Assembly (NCBI GenBank): GCA_018676855.1
Contig: JABHDY010000003.1
Span: 1-64,000 of the forward strand
DNA from: Candidatus Woesearchaeota archaeon
Lineage (GTDB): Archaea > Nanobdellota > Nanobdellia > Woesearchaeales > GW2011-AR9
DNA length: 64,000 bases
Direction of reading: 5' to 3'
How positions within the stretch are numbered: the stretch's first letter is position 1; the number at the start of each line of letters is the position of its first letter. The notes below the pieces were generated by a model. It did no database searches, had not been told where the DNA came from, and was given only the letters and a program-made list of their open reading frames with translations. The position numbers and the translations under genes were made by a program. This document shows, one piece after another, positions 43,101 to 52,514 of this stretch.

Positions 43101-46100
43101 ATCGTGAAACAGTGGGTATGGTATCGGGAGGTAGATCCTGAACTCGTGGTTTTAATGCTGATTCAAACATATCATCTGCTTTCATAACCTCAGATTCAGA
43201 AAGTGACAGAGGACGATTTTCCACTTTTGCAAGTTCATCTTCCCAGCCAGGGAAAGAACTTATTTTTGCAATAGCTGCTGTTTCTGTGGCTCGTGCAGCT
43301 TGAGAGGCTTTTGTTGCAGCTCCCCCAATAGTATCTCGTGTCAATCCAATAGTTTGTAATGCTCTTTCAATATCTGCAATTTCATCAGACGATTTTGCAG
43401 TTTTTGATAATGTATCAAGACGTGTTAAAACACTTTCTTGTAATGCAGCTCGTTCCGCTGCTTCTTCTGCCGCAAGTACCTGTTTATATCCAACTTTACT
43501 TCGTGAAAGTAATGGTGTGGTAAGGAACTCACCAGTACGTGCAGCTGTTCTTTGAAGAACACTTCCCTCAGGAGCTATCCTCGCTGCTAATGTACTTGTA
43601 AGTTTACGTACTTTTCCTGGGGCTTTAACACCAAGAAGACCTGCATTTGCTACCTTTTCAAATTTAATTAAATTGTTTGTTGCTAATGCACTCTCTAATT
43701 CATAGAGCTTACCAACTTGTGAAATTTTTGAAGATTTACCCATAATTGCAAATGGCAATAATATTTCAAGAGTAGTTTCAACGCCAGAACCAACTCTAGA
43801 AATTGCAACCCCTGCTTTATTATCTTCAACCCATCCATCCGCGTCAGAATTTCCTTGTGCAGCAAGATGTTGCATTTCTTCAAATACTTGTGAAGTACCA
43901 CCATCTTCAAAATCTGCAATGTATTTTAATTTTTCAAAATCTGCTTGTTGACAATCAATACCACGTGATTTGCATGAGAATTGTGCTGACTGACTATAAA
44001 TGTTAGGAGATAAATCTTCAAAAGATACACCATTAGCAATTTCTTCTTGTGTTTCTTCAATTCCTTGAAGTATTTCTTGATTATATTCTACTTCTTTTTG
44101 TAACTTATCACTTTTTGAATCGCCAGAGATATAACTTATTCCACCTCTTACAGTTTTTATTGGAGTGACAAAGATTCCCTCACCAGCTTCAGGTGGAATA
44201 GGTATTTCAGTATCAGCAACAAGGTTATGAGCAAGAGCCCCTAAACTAACAACACTCACTAAACCTAATTCACGTGCACCCTTTGTCACAAGACTGTCTT
44301 GTTCTTCACGTTCAATTTCCCACTGTGCACGAACAATAGAAGTTGCCCTCTCAGCTTTCGCTATTTCTGCTGCACAAAAACCATCAAGATAACATGTTTT
44401 AGAACTTTTTACATATGCAACACCGGGAACAGTATCATCAACACCCTCAACTAATGCTGCCGCTTCAGCATAACGACCAGCATCTACTAAACGTATTGCA
44501 GTACGTCCCTTCGCTTCATCAATTGTATTAATAGAAACGGGAAATGAAGCTTCTTGTAATAGTTCTAATTGTTGTAACTTAAATTCAGCTCCAACTGCTT
44601 TATCATCAATTCGAGTAAATCCTTCTGCAGTTTGGATAGTTTCGCTTCTTCCAAGAGAACTATATATCTCTGGCAATATTGGTGAACCTTCGTGTGAAAG
44701 TAAAAATCTTTCAACCTTCGCTTTTTGTTTTTCTTGTGATTCACGTACTAATGATACAGATCTTGTATGACGTCTTTCTGCTTCTACCAATAGAGTATAG
44801 GTGAAATCATTTTCTAAATCTTCAGGAGGAATAGAACTAGGCAATCCCATTTTAGAGCTAAGACGCATCTGTCTAAGTTCTTGAGATATTTGAGCTAATC
44901 TTCTTTCTGCAATTGTAACATCTTGTTGTTGTTCTTGTAACTGTTTTCCCCATTCTGATGCAACTAATATGGCATCTTTCTCTTGAGGAGTAAGATCGCC
45001 TGACATAACACGAACAACTTCACGCTGATAAATTTGTGGTTCTAACACTGCTTGTTCCATGGACAATATCGCTAAAGATTGATCAAACCCTTCTGTATCT
45101 TGTCGTGCAGTTTCAGCAAGAATTTTTCCTGCTGCAAGAAACTGTTTTTGTCCTTCTTGAGTTTTTTCTTGCAGCTGAAGGTACAACGTATAGGGACGTT
45201 CATTTAATTGACGATGTTCTTCTAATTTTTCATAACAATCTGCCGGTTCAAAACATGAACCTGACTCGTCAAAGAAAAACCCATATCCATCCAAACTATC
45301 ACGTATCTGTACTACATCATCCTGTAGAACTTTTGTACCTTCCCATATACGATTAGCATATTCGGTATCATACATCATCAAACCGACATCAATTCCCGTT
45401 GCTTCTTTTATGGTAGCTTGAACTTTTGGATCATCATAACTTCCTTCAGGTGAAAACATAAATAATTCTGAAAGTTGACCGTCTTGATAACTTGTCATAA
45501 ATTTTCCCACTGCTTGTTTCTGTTGGTCGTCTAACACAAACACTTTTCCGCCTATAACGTCACGTATTCCAATATCTAAAGTGACTGGATTAAAATCACC
45601 GTCTCCATCTCGTTCATAAATTCCTAAAGTACCTCCTTCAAACGCAACAAGACCGTCATTACTTTCAATAGAAATGTCTGCTCTCTTAACAATTTGATCT
45701 TGTTTCGCAATTCTACCCAATTCAGACGCAGAAAATGAAGGTGTTAATTTTCCAGTATCATCAACAGTATATGTTACATGAAGTGTCATATCTTGTTCTT
45801 TTTCAGGGGACACAACATAGAAATCTTGTCGTTCTCCTGTTACTGGATGAACAAATTGTTGTTCCTCAATAACCTTGCCACCTGCAAGTTTCATACCAAC
45901 AACAGCGGCTTCTGTCCCAGAAGTACATCCTGTACAACGTACAGATATTGACTCAGCAGTTTCAGAAGAGTCTGAAATTTTCTGTTCAACAAAAGCACCT
46001 TCAGAACTAACAACATCTTTAGAGTAATCTTCATAATGTGCTTTACCACGCATAACAAACTTAGATCTTCCTAAAAGATCTTTTTCAGCATGGTATTCTG

Positions 46101-47448
46101 CACTTTCTTCAAGACCAGTAAATGACGGCCGTAAAGAACTTTTACCAATGGGATTTCCTGCTACAACTGTCTCTTCAAACACTGTAACAATACCCTTAGC
46201 AGAAATTGATCGAGCATCGTCTGATATCCATACTTGACCCATGTCACTTGGAAACGACCCACCTAATGGTTTTCCAGTGACGTACGGAGAAGAATCAGTT
46301 TTTTTACCGTTATACACAACAACATCAACACCATCTGTTCTAACAGAAATTGCATCATCACCATGAATTGACGTAAAAGAGGTTTCACCATCTTCCATGG
46401 GTTCTAACTGATATTCTGATCCAACTTTCCTAAATCTACCATCAGCAATTGCAGTATGTTCTTCATCAGGTTTCTCAATGCTAGATTGAATAAATTCTGC
46501 AGTTGCATCAAATGCAGTAACATCTCCATCAGCATTAAACTCAATAGTTCCTCTATGATTATCAAAGATAACTATTCCTCCCCGAATTAATGCATGACCT
46601 CCAACAACTAACCCGTCAACTGCAACTTTACTTTCTCCCGTTTTTCGTACAGAAACCCTATCGTATCCACCAAATGGTAGAACTATTGACGCATCATCAA
46701 CAGTAACAAAATAACCATTCACGTCTGGACTACGAGATATTTCCATGTCGCCAGAAAACGTTGTTTCTACAAGTCCATCTTCTTTAGGAATAAGTTCTTC
46801 TGCAACATCTTCTTCCTCAACAGGAACATCTTCTTCAACATCAGGTTCTTCGTCAGGTGGTGTTTGGTCCACTTCTGTAATTGTAACTTTTCCCCCTGAT
46901 GTCGCTTTAACTTTTCGCACACCCTTACTTTTCTGAAATTCATCTAATTTAATTTCTGGACCACCATCAAAACGTATACGTCCCTCTTCTCTATCGTACT
47001 CTGAAACTCCAGAATCCTGCAAATCTAAATCTACATCATGTTCAACTTCAACATGTTCGCTAAAAGAAGTCCTTGTATCTTGACTTTTACTAATAGTACC
47101 TCCATTCTCTTCAGATTCTTGTCCGCCAAACAATTCTCCTCGTACAGTATGACAATTTGAATCGTCACATGCAGTACTTGGATCAACTATTCGTTCTTCA
47201 ACAACATCACGAAGGATAGGATCGCTGTGAACCAATGCAGGTTGTCCTGCAAGTAGTTCCATAGCTTTATCCGGATCTGACTGTATTAATTCAACAATAC
47301 CTTCAGTAGTTCCTGGAGAAAAATCCGTTTCAAAATCTAAAGAAGTATCAGATTCAAAAACGGGTGCACCTTCATGATTTTCTGAAATACTTAATGGTAG
47401 TAAAAGTAACAAAACAAGTACAAGCACCACCACATTTTTAATTATCAT
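40132..47448 (-). CDS. Giant secreted protein with nucleotidyltransferase-like and HipA-like kinase-like segments
   Basis: 2438 residues with signal peptide MIIKNVVVLVLVLLLLLPLS. Residues to about 900 are acidic linkers and repeated beta-rich units resembling the middle of the protein at 24153. Residues about 900-1400 are helical. FSGSVAKADEMTEF (about 1485) followed by GDIDILLSS (about 1508) is the GS...DxD pattern of nucleotidyltransferases. IGNYDRAAWNMM (about 1828) followed by FVFIDQGASLG (about 1843) follows the HipA/FAM20-like kinase active site (GNxDR...N, then IDxG). RLVDTCCSGTINSF near 2323 is weakly reminiscent of phosphoribosyltransferase-type loops. A secreted multi-effector protein is inferred. 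It is encoded 15 bases after a pilin-signal gene. Confidence 0.65.
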   Translation of the reverse strand: MIIKNVVVLVLVLLLLLPLSISENHEGAPVFESDTSLDFETDFSPGTTEGIVELIQSDPDKAMELLAGQPALVHSDPILRDVVEERIVDPSTACDDSNCHTVRGELFGGQESEENGGTISKSQDTRTSFSEHVEVEHDVDLDLQDSGVSEYDREEGRIRFDGGPEIKLDEFQKSKGVRKVKATSGGKVTITEVDQTPPDEEPDVEEDVPVEEEDVAEELIPKEDGLVETTFSGDMEISRSPDVNGYFVTVDDASIVLPFGGYDRVSVRKTGESKVAVDGLVVGGHALIRGGIVIFDNHRGTIEFNADGDVTAFDATAEFIQSSIEKPDEEHTAIADGRFRKVGSEYQLEPMEDGETSFTSIHGDDAISVRTDGVDVVVYNGKKTDSSPYVTGKPLGGSFPSDMGQVWISDDARSISAKGIVTVFEETVVAGNPIGKSSLRPSFTGLEESAEYHAEKDLLGRSKFVMRGKAHYEDYSKDVVSSEGAFVEQKISDSSETAESISVRCTGCTSGTEAAVVGMKLAGGKVIEEQQFVHPVTGERQDFYVVSPEKEQDMTLHVTYTVDDTGKLTPSFSASELGRIAKQDQIVKRADISIESNDGLVAFEGGTLGIYERDGDGDFNPVTLDIGIRDVIGGKVFVLDDQQKQAVGKFMTSYQDGQLSELFMFSPEGSYDDPKVQATIKEATGIDVGLMMYDTEYANRIWEGTKVLQDDVVQIRDSLDGYGFFFDESGSCFEPADCYEKLEEHRQLNERPYTLYLQLQEKTQEGQKQFLAAGKILAETARQDTEGFDQSLAILSMEQAVLEPQIYQREVVRVMSGDLTPQEKDAILVASEWGKQLQEQQQDVTIAERRLAQISQELRQMRLSSKMGLPSSIPPEDLENDFTYTLLVEAERRHTRSVSLVRESQEKQKAKVERFLLSHEGSPILPEIYSSLGRSETIQTAEGFTRIDDKAVGAEFKLQQLELLQEASFPVSINTIDEAKGRTAIRLVDAGRYAEAAALVEGVDDTVPGVAYVKSSKTCYLDGFCAAEIAKAERATSIVRAQWEIEREEQDSLVTKGARELGLVSVVSLGALAHNLVADTEIPIPPEAGEGIFVTPIKTVRGGISYISGDSKSDKLQKEVEYNQEILQGIEETQEEIANGVSFEDLSPNIYSQSAQFSCKSRGIDCQQADFEKLKYIADFEDGGTSQVFEEMQHLAAQGNSDADGWVEDNKAGVAISRVGSGVETTLEILLPFAIMGKSSKISQVGKLYELESALATNNLIKFEKVANAGLLGVKAPGKVRKLTSTLAARIAPEGSVLQRTAARTGEFLTTPLLSRSKVGYKQVLAAEEAAERAALQESVLTRLDTLSKTAKSSDEIADIERALQTIGLTRDTIGGAATKASQAARATETAAIAKISSFPGWEDELAKVENRPLSLSESEVMKADDMFESALKPRVQDLPPDTIPTVSRFSTVDDISVISSRQQAKAIAKPVTDLLEENGVHYVFSGSVAKADEMTEFARLGLSDDVAGDIDILLSSTQAEKTHTLLTKLSQEGRLREIGVIEYKPLVYQSRTDPRGVTYGSSAKGSVILEDGRELDLIAGFRYEIDEAWALERGYTIEGSTITVEGYALPIERIPGSSGATRYRVTAFDLDEAGNPLVDDFFRTSDEGMTIMTDDALRVKYGIENRPERTSLLEELAKGSSPPIKSGVPFSAAEISQVSPVQASKGLQSQQYNLEEIVTKWDDLGPLSKDVISTHPIYRRRNPITGEEVLIKGGPEHTTRADYVGQRILALGGHPTPKTSLALENGEVRQVLEFFDDFASSQTMPIAIRADESLQGAFVYDSLIGNYDRAAWNMMYKDDAFVFIDQGASLGSSATGRYRALHDIVTQDELKVILTNPQFGGKINPAYANLVEITPEGRLFIRNPTVVEDGIRQLRSITDHQIDAIVSDAFRFDSLSKQQADLAKRIEALQAQPTAEAQDALEVATRIRLEFGGSEEAYMKYALKTRRDSLSDVLEGTLHESRPELQVRSRAVLLDETEQIYSLDGQLYKFDPERGWLGKSDDTFTRPVPQPGEESIYYQLQAESMGVPVPLLERSRQKTLATLERFDSKDAGLAIDPARIEQDVLEIAHEIGYSVPLSREKILDLSVIRARAIGMDEGEIATFIKRYNYLYDETTKKSIDIPKMIEVLGEFDELDPGFTTVHFLRDGLHLGAAHELRTTLGSGISKVRTSYVSRDTTTIAEFTQSDRMRTMMGVAQDELESSLRSVGIEIPFETITRSELETIITRRGLTISTYEKEYNKIVLRQFNDLYEKSADFRSAVDRTYKQMVAEGLTQEKRLRLVDTCCSGTINSFVASTINKFHPEIEIQNILMGSTFRHTNLALSGGIVEDVVVPFKFKGFDVDTGLPILQRKRTLGNRIEGADSNRGGAGLGEQEEILRAYMDQLIILEKTQKATVIQ

Positions 47449-47463
47449 TACGTAATATTTCTC

Positions 47464-48279
47464 CTAATCATTTTTATTGTTGATAGCATACAAAAACATT
47501 TCTGGATATTGTTCCTCGCCATAATAAAGACTGTAAATAGTATTTTCCTCATCAAATGGAAATACTTTTATCAATGGTTCAAAACTGCTTAATAAATTAA
47601 AATCAATAGTATTTTTTTCTGTTTGTGAAGACACTGTTTCTGCTACTATATTTAATGCAGAACCAATTTTTGCAGGAACGGTAATAATAAAATTGTGTAA
47701 AACAAAATTATCATCTCCACGTGTAACTTCTAAAGGATATTCAACATTAAATTTAACAATGTCATCATTAATTTTTGTACGAGTAAAAGAAGGAAATGAA
47801 AATGGAATTTCTACAATTTCTTTATCTTCAACAGAATCATCTACTAAAAAATTTCCTGACTCTATAACTTGATAAAGGTGTGAAAAAGTGGTAAAATCTT
47901 GAATACAATCGTTTAATGTAAGATCAACATAAACACCTAATTCATTCTCCACAAATGATTTATCAATAGTTTTCGTATTATCTTTATACACATACCCAAC
48001 AAGAATTTCTTCTGTTAAAAGAACGTCATCTTCAGTTGGAAAAATGAATCCGCCCTGTAATCCAACAATTTCTATTCCCTGCACTGCTCGTTCTTCAATA
48101 CAATTTTCAATAAATGAGACGAGTGGTGCACCGACTCCCGTCTTAAAATGTGATTCTTCTTCCTCTAAAATAAAAGATCCAGTTTGAGATTTATTAACAA
48201 CCATATACACTCCAGCAGAAACAAATAAGAGTACTATACCTACCACTAAGAAAATTGTCACCTGTCCTCTTTTATTCAT
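47464..48279 (-). CDS. Pilin-type-signal surface protein upstream of the giant
   Basis: 271 residues from MNKRGQVTIFLVVGIVLLFV, a class III signal with Lys-Arg, Gly-Gln and a long hydrophobic helix. The ATG at 48279 is chosen; the longer frame begins with TTG. The body is beta-rich, with cysteines at FIENCIEER and LNDCIQDF. These two cysteine positions resemble ENCLLQVATRG and VDECLLEYE of the 775-residue protein, so the two are probably related. It ends 15 bases before the giant gene; TATA-like TTTTAAATA lies upstream. Confidence 0.72.
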   Translation of the reverse strand: MNKRGQVTIFLVVGIVLLFVSAGVYMVVNKSQTGSFILEEEESHFKTGVGAPLVSFIENCIEERAVQGIEIVGLQGGFIFPTEDDVLLTEEILVGYVYKDNTKTIDKSFVENELGVYVDLTLNDCIQDFTTFSHLYQVIESGNFLVDDSVEDKEIVEIPFSFPSFTRTKINDDIVKFNVEYPLEVTRGDDNFVLHNFIITVPAKIGSALNIVAETVSSQTEKNTIDFNLLSSFEPLIKVFPFDEENTIYSLYYGEEQYPEMFLYAINNKND

Positions 48280-48365
48280 ACACAAAAAGAAACAAAATGC
48301 CTATTTAAAAGTTTGTATTAAAATGGAGAGTAAAAATTATAAAAACAAGTGATTTTAAGAACAAA

Positions 48366-48689
48366 ATGTTTTGTAAAACCTGCGGTTCATTACTTGTACC
48401 GAAAAGTACACCCTATGGTAAATGGATGAGTTGTTCTAATGGCCATTCTCAACCGGAGATTGTACAGAAAGCAGAAACCATAACTGAAAAAAATACAATA
48501 AAAGAAAAAATAAAGGTTGGGGACGATGTTAATTATTTAGCTGTAAACGATCATGTATGTGCAAAATGTGGACATGGTAAAGCTGAAATGTTAGAAATCG
48601 GATCATTTTATTCTGACGAAGATTCTTTAGTAAAAATGAAGTGTGGTAAGTGCGGACATATAGAACGGCTAGAAGGAAAGATAACATAG
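48366..48689 (+). CDS. TFS/Rpo-M-like zinc ribbon protein
   Basis: 107 residues. N-terminal ribbon FCKTCGSLL...SCSNGH (one site may lack a cysteine) and C-terminal ribbon HVCAKCGHGKAEMLEIGSFYSDEDSLVKMKCGKCGHIE. In the archaeal TFS family the tip of the second ribbon carries an Asp-Glu pair that promotes RNA cleavage in stalled polymerase; YSDEDS keeps DE. Sequence around it diverges from the usual RSADEPxT, so cleavage activity is likely but unproven. TATA-like ATTATAAAA lies upstream. Confidence 0.7.
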   Translation: MFCKTCGSLLVPKSTPYGKWMSCSNGHSQPEIVQKAETITEKNTIKEKIKVGDDVNYLAVNDHVCAKCGHGKAEMLEIGSFYSDEDSLVKMKCGKCGHIERLEGKIT

Positions 48690-48690
48690 A

Positions 48691-50172
48691 TTATCCCTTA
48701 ACATTTCCAATAGGTCGTAAAGAAACAACTTTCTTTGTAATACCAGCTTTTTCAAGAGAATCGACAACACTATTAACGTCTTTGTACGCGCCACCAGCTT
48801 CTTCAGCGACACCTTTCATAGTAACGGGATGAACATAAATTCCTTTCAGTTCCATTTTCTTCAACAAATCTTCTGCTTTAAATTTATTCTTTGCAGCCAT
48901 ACGTGACATGATACGGCCTGCACCGTGCGCGGTTGACGCAAACGTTTCATCAGCAGTATCTGTTCCTAACAATAACCATGAACCAGTTTCCATTGATCCG
49001 CCCAAAATTATAGGTTGACCAATTGTTTTATAATCGTCAGGTAAATCATCTCCACGAGAAGGACCGAAGGCACGAGTTGCACCTTTTCTATGAACAAGAA
49101 GTTCTTTCTCGACACCATCAATTGTATGTTTTTCTAATTTTGCAATGTTATGTGCAACGTCATAGACTAATTTCATTTCCATTTCTTCAGCAGTTTTATC
49201 AAATACACGAGAAAACACTTCACGTATCCTATGTAAGATAACTTGTCTATTAGCAAATGCCATATTAGCAGCACATGCCATTGCTTTATAGTACGATTGT
49301 CCTTCAGGAGAGTTAAACGGTGCACAGGCTAATTCTCTATCACGAATTTCTATGTTATATTTTGGCATGACTTCAAGGAATTGTCGTAAATAATCTGTTC
49401 CAATTTGATGACCGAAACCACGTGAACCACAATGTACCATGATAACGACTTGGCCAGGTTTTGTTATACCCATAACTTTTGCAGCGTCCCAATCGTGCAC
49501 ATTCTTCTCATCAACAACTTGAATTTCTAAATAATGATTTCCGCTTCCAAGAGTTCCTATCTGATCAAATCCGCGTTTAATGGCTTTCTCAGATACTGCA
49601 GATACGTCTGCACCTTCAATCTTTCCACGATTTTCTATATGTTCAATGTCATGCTCGGTTGCATATCCATTTGTAAGGCACCATTGTGCACCATCAACCA
49701 TAACTTCTTTAAATTCGTCTTTAGTAATTTTAACAAAACCTTTACAGCCAACACCTGCAGGAACTTTCATATAAAGAGCGTCAACTAGTTCTCTAATCTT
49801 TGGTTTAACTTCTTCTTCCGTTAAGTTAGTTGTAATTAACCTCATCCCACAATTAATGTCAAATCCTATACCGCCAGGTGATATAATACCGCCTTCTTTA
49901 GGATCAAATGCAGCTACTCCGCCGATTGGAAAACCGTATCCCCAATGTCCGTCAGGCATACAATATGCATATTCCTGGATTCCAGGTAGGGTAGCAACGT
50001 TAGTAACCTGTTCAAAAACACCCGCATCCATTGCATTTATCAAATCTTCACTTGCAATAATACGTGCAGGAACTCTCATTCCTTTCTTATACGTTTTAGG
50101 AATTTCCCAAATAGTATCACTTACTTTTATGATTTCTGAGGGTGGTCCTACTCGCTGTTTTTGATGTTCCAT
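48691..50172 (-). CDS. rtcB: RtcB RNA ligase
   Basis: 493 residues, GTP- and Mn-dependent ligase for tRNA exon joining and RNA repair. Motifs: GIGFDINCGMRLI, GTLGSGNHYLEIQ, MVHCGSRGFGHQIG, DVAHNIAKLE, VHRKGATRAFGP (the guanylylated histidine region lies in HGAGRIMSR). The ATG at 50172 (MEHQKQRVG) is preferred; a longer frame would reach into the divergent gene's leader. A TATA-like TTTATAAG lies about 25 bases upstream. Confidence 0.95.
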   Translation of the reverse strand: MEHQKQRVGPPSEIIKVSDTIWEIPKTYKKGMRVPARIIASEDLINAMDAGVFEQVTNVATLPGIQEYAYCMPDGHWGYGFPIGGVAAFDPKEGGIISPGGIGFDINCGMRLITTNLTEEEVKPKIRELVDALYMKVPAGVGCKGFVKITKDEFKEVMVDGAQWCLTNGYATEHDIEHIENRGKIEGADVSAVSEKAIKRGFDQIGTLGSGNHYLEIQVVDEKNVHDWDAAKVMGITKPGQVVIMVHCGSRGFGHQIGTDYLRQFLEVMPKYNIEIRDRELACAPFNSPEGQSYYKAMACAANMAFANRQVILHRIREVFSRVFDKTAEEMEMKLVYDVAHNIAKLEKHTIDGVEKELLVHRKGATRAFGPSRGDDLPDDYKTIGQPIILGGSMETGSWLLLGTDTADETFASTAHGAGRIMSRMAAKNKFKAEDLLKKMELKGIYVHPVTMKGVAEEAGGAYKDVNSVVDSLEKAGITKKVVSLRPIGNVKG

Positions 50173-50263
50173 ATGTTCATATTTGTTTGATAATACTCTT
50201 ATAAATGTTTTGGAAGAAAAACCTTCCATAACCCTTTTAAAACACGTTCATTCTGAAACATAT

Positions 50264-50860
50264 ATGCTTACAAAACAAGAGTTGGGAAGGCAAATTATTC
50301 ATGCTGGTGCAGGTATTGTTACCGTTACGTTGATATATTTTGATATCCTAAGTTCATTTGCTATATTCTTATTGATTATCATTGGCATTATTGCAAGTAT
50401 TGTAAGTAAAAGAATTAAACTTCCATTCTTTAGTACGTTCTTACACCATTTTGAGAGAGAAGAAAATAAAAAGAAATTTCCTGGAAGGGGATTGATTTAT
50501 TTTTTTGTTGGTTCATTGTTAGTATTACAATTGTTTGACAAGGATATTGCCATGGCATCTATCATGGTACTTGGCTTTGGCGATTCTGTAAGCCATATTA
50601 TTGGCGAGAAGTTCGGCCAATGGAAAAATATATTTAACATGAACAGTAACAAATTGTTAGAGGGAACTCTTGCAGGTACGTTTGCAGGTTTTTTAGGTGC
50701 TGTTTTATTTGTTCCAATCCCAGAAGCTGTTTTAGGAAGTGCAGTTGCAATGATAGCAGAAGTTGTCAAGATAGATTTGAACGACAATACTATTGATGAC
50801 AATTTAGTTGTTCCACTTGTTGCGGGAACGGTTATGTTCTTGGTCAGGTTATGGTTATAG
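50264..50860 (+). CDS. Polyprenol/diacylglycerol kinase or CTP-transferase-like membrane protein
   Basis: 198 residues with about six membrane segments, of the SEC59/DGK1/VTE5 group. The core KKFPGRGLIYFFVGSLL and VLGFGDSVSHIIGEKFGQWK, with a glycine-Asp-Ser loop, is characteristic. Family members phosphorylate lipid alcohols such as dolichol or phytol using CTP. In an archaeon a polyprenol carrier or geranylgeraniol is the likely substrate. The ATG at 50264 is preferred, with TTTTAAAA as promoter 25 bases upstream. Confidence 0.75.
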   Translation: MLTKQELGRQIIHAGAGIVTVTLIYFDILSSFAIFLLIIIGIIASIVSKRIKLPFFSTFLHHFEREENKKKFPGRGLIYFFVGSLLVLQLFDKDIAMASIMVLGFGDSVSHIIGEKFGQWKNIFNMNSNKLLEGTLAGTFAGFLGAVLFVPIPEAVLGSAVAMIAEVVKIDLNDNTIDDNLVVPLVAGTVMFLVRLWL

Positions 50861-50911
50861 ACACATTCAACAACCACAATCCTTTTAAACATTCTATTAT
50901 TCCATGTATGC

Positions 50912-51286
50912 ATGGAAGAAGAAAAAAAGAAGGATAAGAAAAAGTCTGAAGATGAAGTTTATCCCGCAGAAGAACAGGGAATTCTCCAAGATACAACAAG
51001 TGAAGAAAAGAAAGAAGAAATGGAACACGGTGAAAGAGAGGAAGATCCATTAACTAAAGAAGGAAGGGAAAAACTTGTTGAAGATGGAGAAATGGAACCC
51101 TGGGAAGCAGGATTTGCTGAAGGTGCAAGTGATGAAGGGCAGCATGCAAAAGATGCACTGACGGGCGAACCATTGATGGACGTTGAAGACGTTGTTGAAG
51201 CAGAGATTGAAGGGAAAATGTATAGGTTTACAAGCGAAGAGAATGCACAAAAATTTAGAGAAAAGAAAGAAAAAGAAGATCTTTAA
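50912..51286 (+). CDS. Highly charged acidic protein
   Basis: 124 residues. First 60 are almost all Glu, Lys and Asp, probably disordered. Then GEMEPWEAGFAEGASDEGQHAKDALTGEP, and a C-terminal fold VVEAEIEGKMYRFTSEENAQKFREKK resembling small YHS-like modules (strand, FTSEE, helix) but lacking the usual cysteines. Function unknown. Confidence 0.55.
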   Translation: MEEEKKKDKKKSEDEVYPAEEQGILQDTTSEEKKEEMEHGEREEDPLTKEGREKLVEDGEMEPWEAGFAEGASDEGQHAKDALTGEPLMDVEDVVEAEIEGKMYRFTSEENAQKFREKKEKEDL

Positions 51287-51288
51287 TT

Positions 51289-52422
51289 TTAATCTCTAAA
51301 CATTTTATGCGCTTTATTTTTTGCATTGTTAAATGTTTTTCGTACTGCTGTACGCCAGTCCCAATCTTCTTGTGACACACTAAACATCTTGCCAGGAAAT
51401 TCTACATGAAGATTAATTGCATACTTCTGTTTCCTACCATCTTTTTCATACTCTTTAATGTGCAATGTTAACGAAAATTCGTTTTTAATTTGTCGTTGCA
51501 GTTTAAACGCTTCATTTGACGCAATTTTTTGTAACGCCTCTTTTTCGTAGTCATCCCATCGTAACTTTTTCAGGCCAACAAACGCAATGTTAAAATTTTC
51601 AGGAACTTTTAAACTTGCAACCCATCGTAAAAGATTCTTTACAGTTAATAATCCAACATATTCATTACCGTCCATGATAAGTAACGACGATACTTTTCTC
51701 TGAACCATTTTTTTCACTGCTTCCTTTGATGATGCAGAACGCTGTATTGTTACCAAATTTTCATTCGTGCTAAAGTTATGAACAGGAAGTGCAGCTAACT
51801 GAACAGAATCTACTTGTGCAGCTTTTGTACGCGCCATTTTGTTAAACCGGGCAGACATATCTCGCTTAGGCGACCAGTTAAGATACTTTCGCAATACATC
51901 TTTATGGCTAATGATACCGTACAATTCACCACTTTCAAAAATTGGTACGTGATCAACACTGTTCTGATACATAATATTCATTGCTGTTGCAAGTGGTGCA
52001 TCTTTATTCAGTGTTGGAAGTTTAACAGACTTAACATCCTCAACTTTACAATGCTTCGCTTCTGGTAAGTTTAATGCTTCTTTAACAACATCTATTGCTC
52101 GTACCACTCCAACAATACTTTTATTTTGTTCAACGGGAACAAATTCTAAATCACTTTTAAATAACATATATGCAGTTTCAAGAATGTCTGCATGACTTCC
52201 AATAATCGGCGTTTTTTGTACAAATTTTGCAACTTTTTCTTTCGTTGTATCGATACGTTTTCGAAACAGTTTCTTTTTTTCTACTAATCCAACGTACTTT
52301 TTGTTCCTAAACACAAGACCAGCACGTTTTTCGTACTGTCGTAATTGACCAATCATTGTAGAAATCGTTGATGTATCTTCAAGAACAATAAAATCTTCTT
52401 GAATAATAGGGGTAATATCCAT
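51289..52422 (-). CDS. CBS-domain protein with C-terminal hibernation-factor-like fold
   Basis: 377 residues. Four CBS-like repeats (about residues 10-275; each with a VG(V/L)(V/L) type strand such as SIVGVVRAIDVV and EYVGLLTVKNLL) sense nucleotides in relatives. The last 100 residues (NIAFVGLKKLRWDDYEKEALQ ... LHVEFPGKMFSVSQEDWDWRTAVRKTF) resemble HPF/S30AE: helix, two strands, and a DWDWRTAV helix like the DxYxAI of HPF. A nucleotide-gated ribosome-hibernation factor is a plausible inference. GAGGTG lies before the ATG. Confidence 0.6.
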   Translation of the reverse strand: MDITPIIQEDFIVLEDTSTISTMIGQLRQYEKRAGLVFRNKKYVGLVEKKKLFRKRIDTTKEKVAKFVQKTPIIGSHADILETAYMLFKSDLEFVPVEQNKSIVGVVRAIDVVKEALNLPEAKHCKVEDVKSVKLPTLNKDAPLATAMNIMYQNSVDHVPIFESGELYGIISHKDVLRKYLNWSPKRDMSARFNKMARTKAAQVDSVQLAALPVHNFSTNENLVTIQRSASSKEAVKKMVQRKVSSLLIMDGNEYVGLLTVKNLLRWVASLKVPENFNIAFVGLKKLRWDDYEKEALQKIASNEAFKLQRQIKNEFSLTLHIKEYEKDGRKQKYAINLHVEFPGKMFSVSQEDWDWRTAVRKTFNNAKNKAHKMFRD

Positions 52423-52514
52423 AGTAACACCTCACTATTTAGGTATTATTTATGAGTATTTAAATGTTGTTTTAGATAGTTCAAGAAGAGTAGCATACAA
52501 ATTATTAAGAAACC

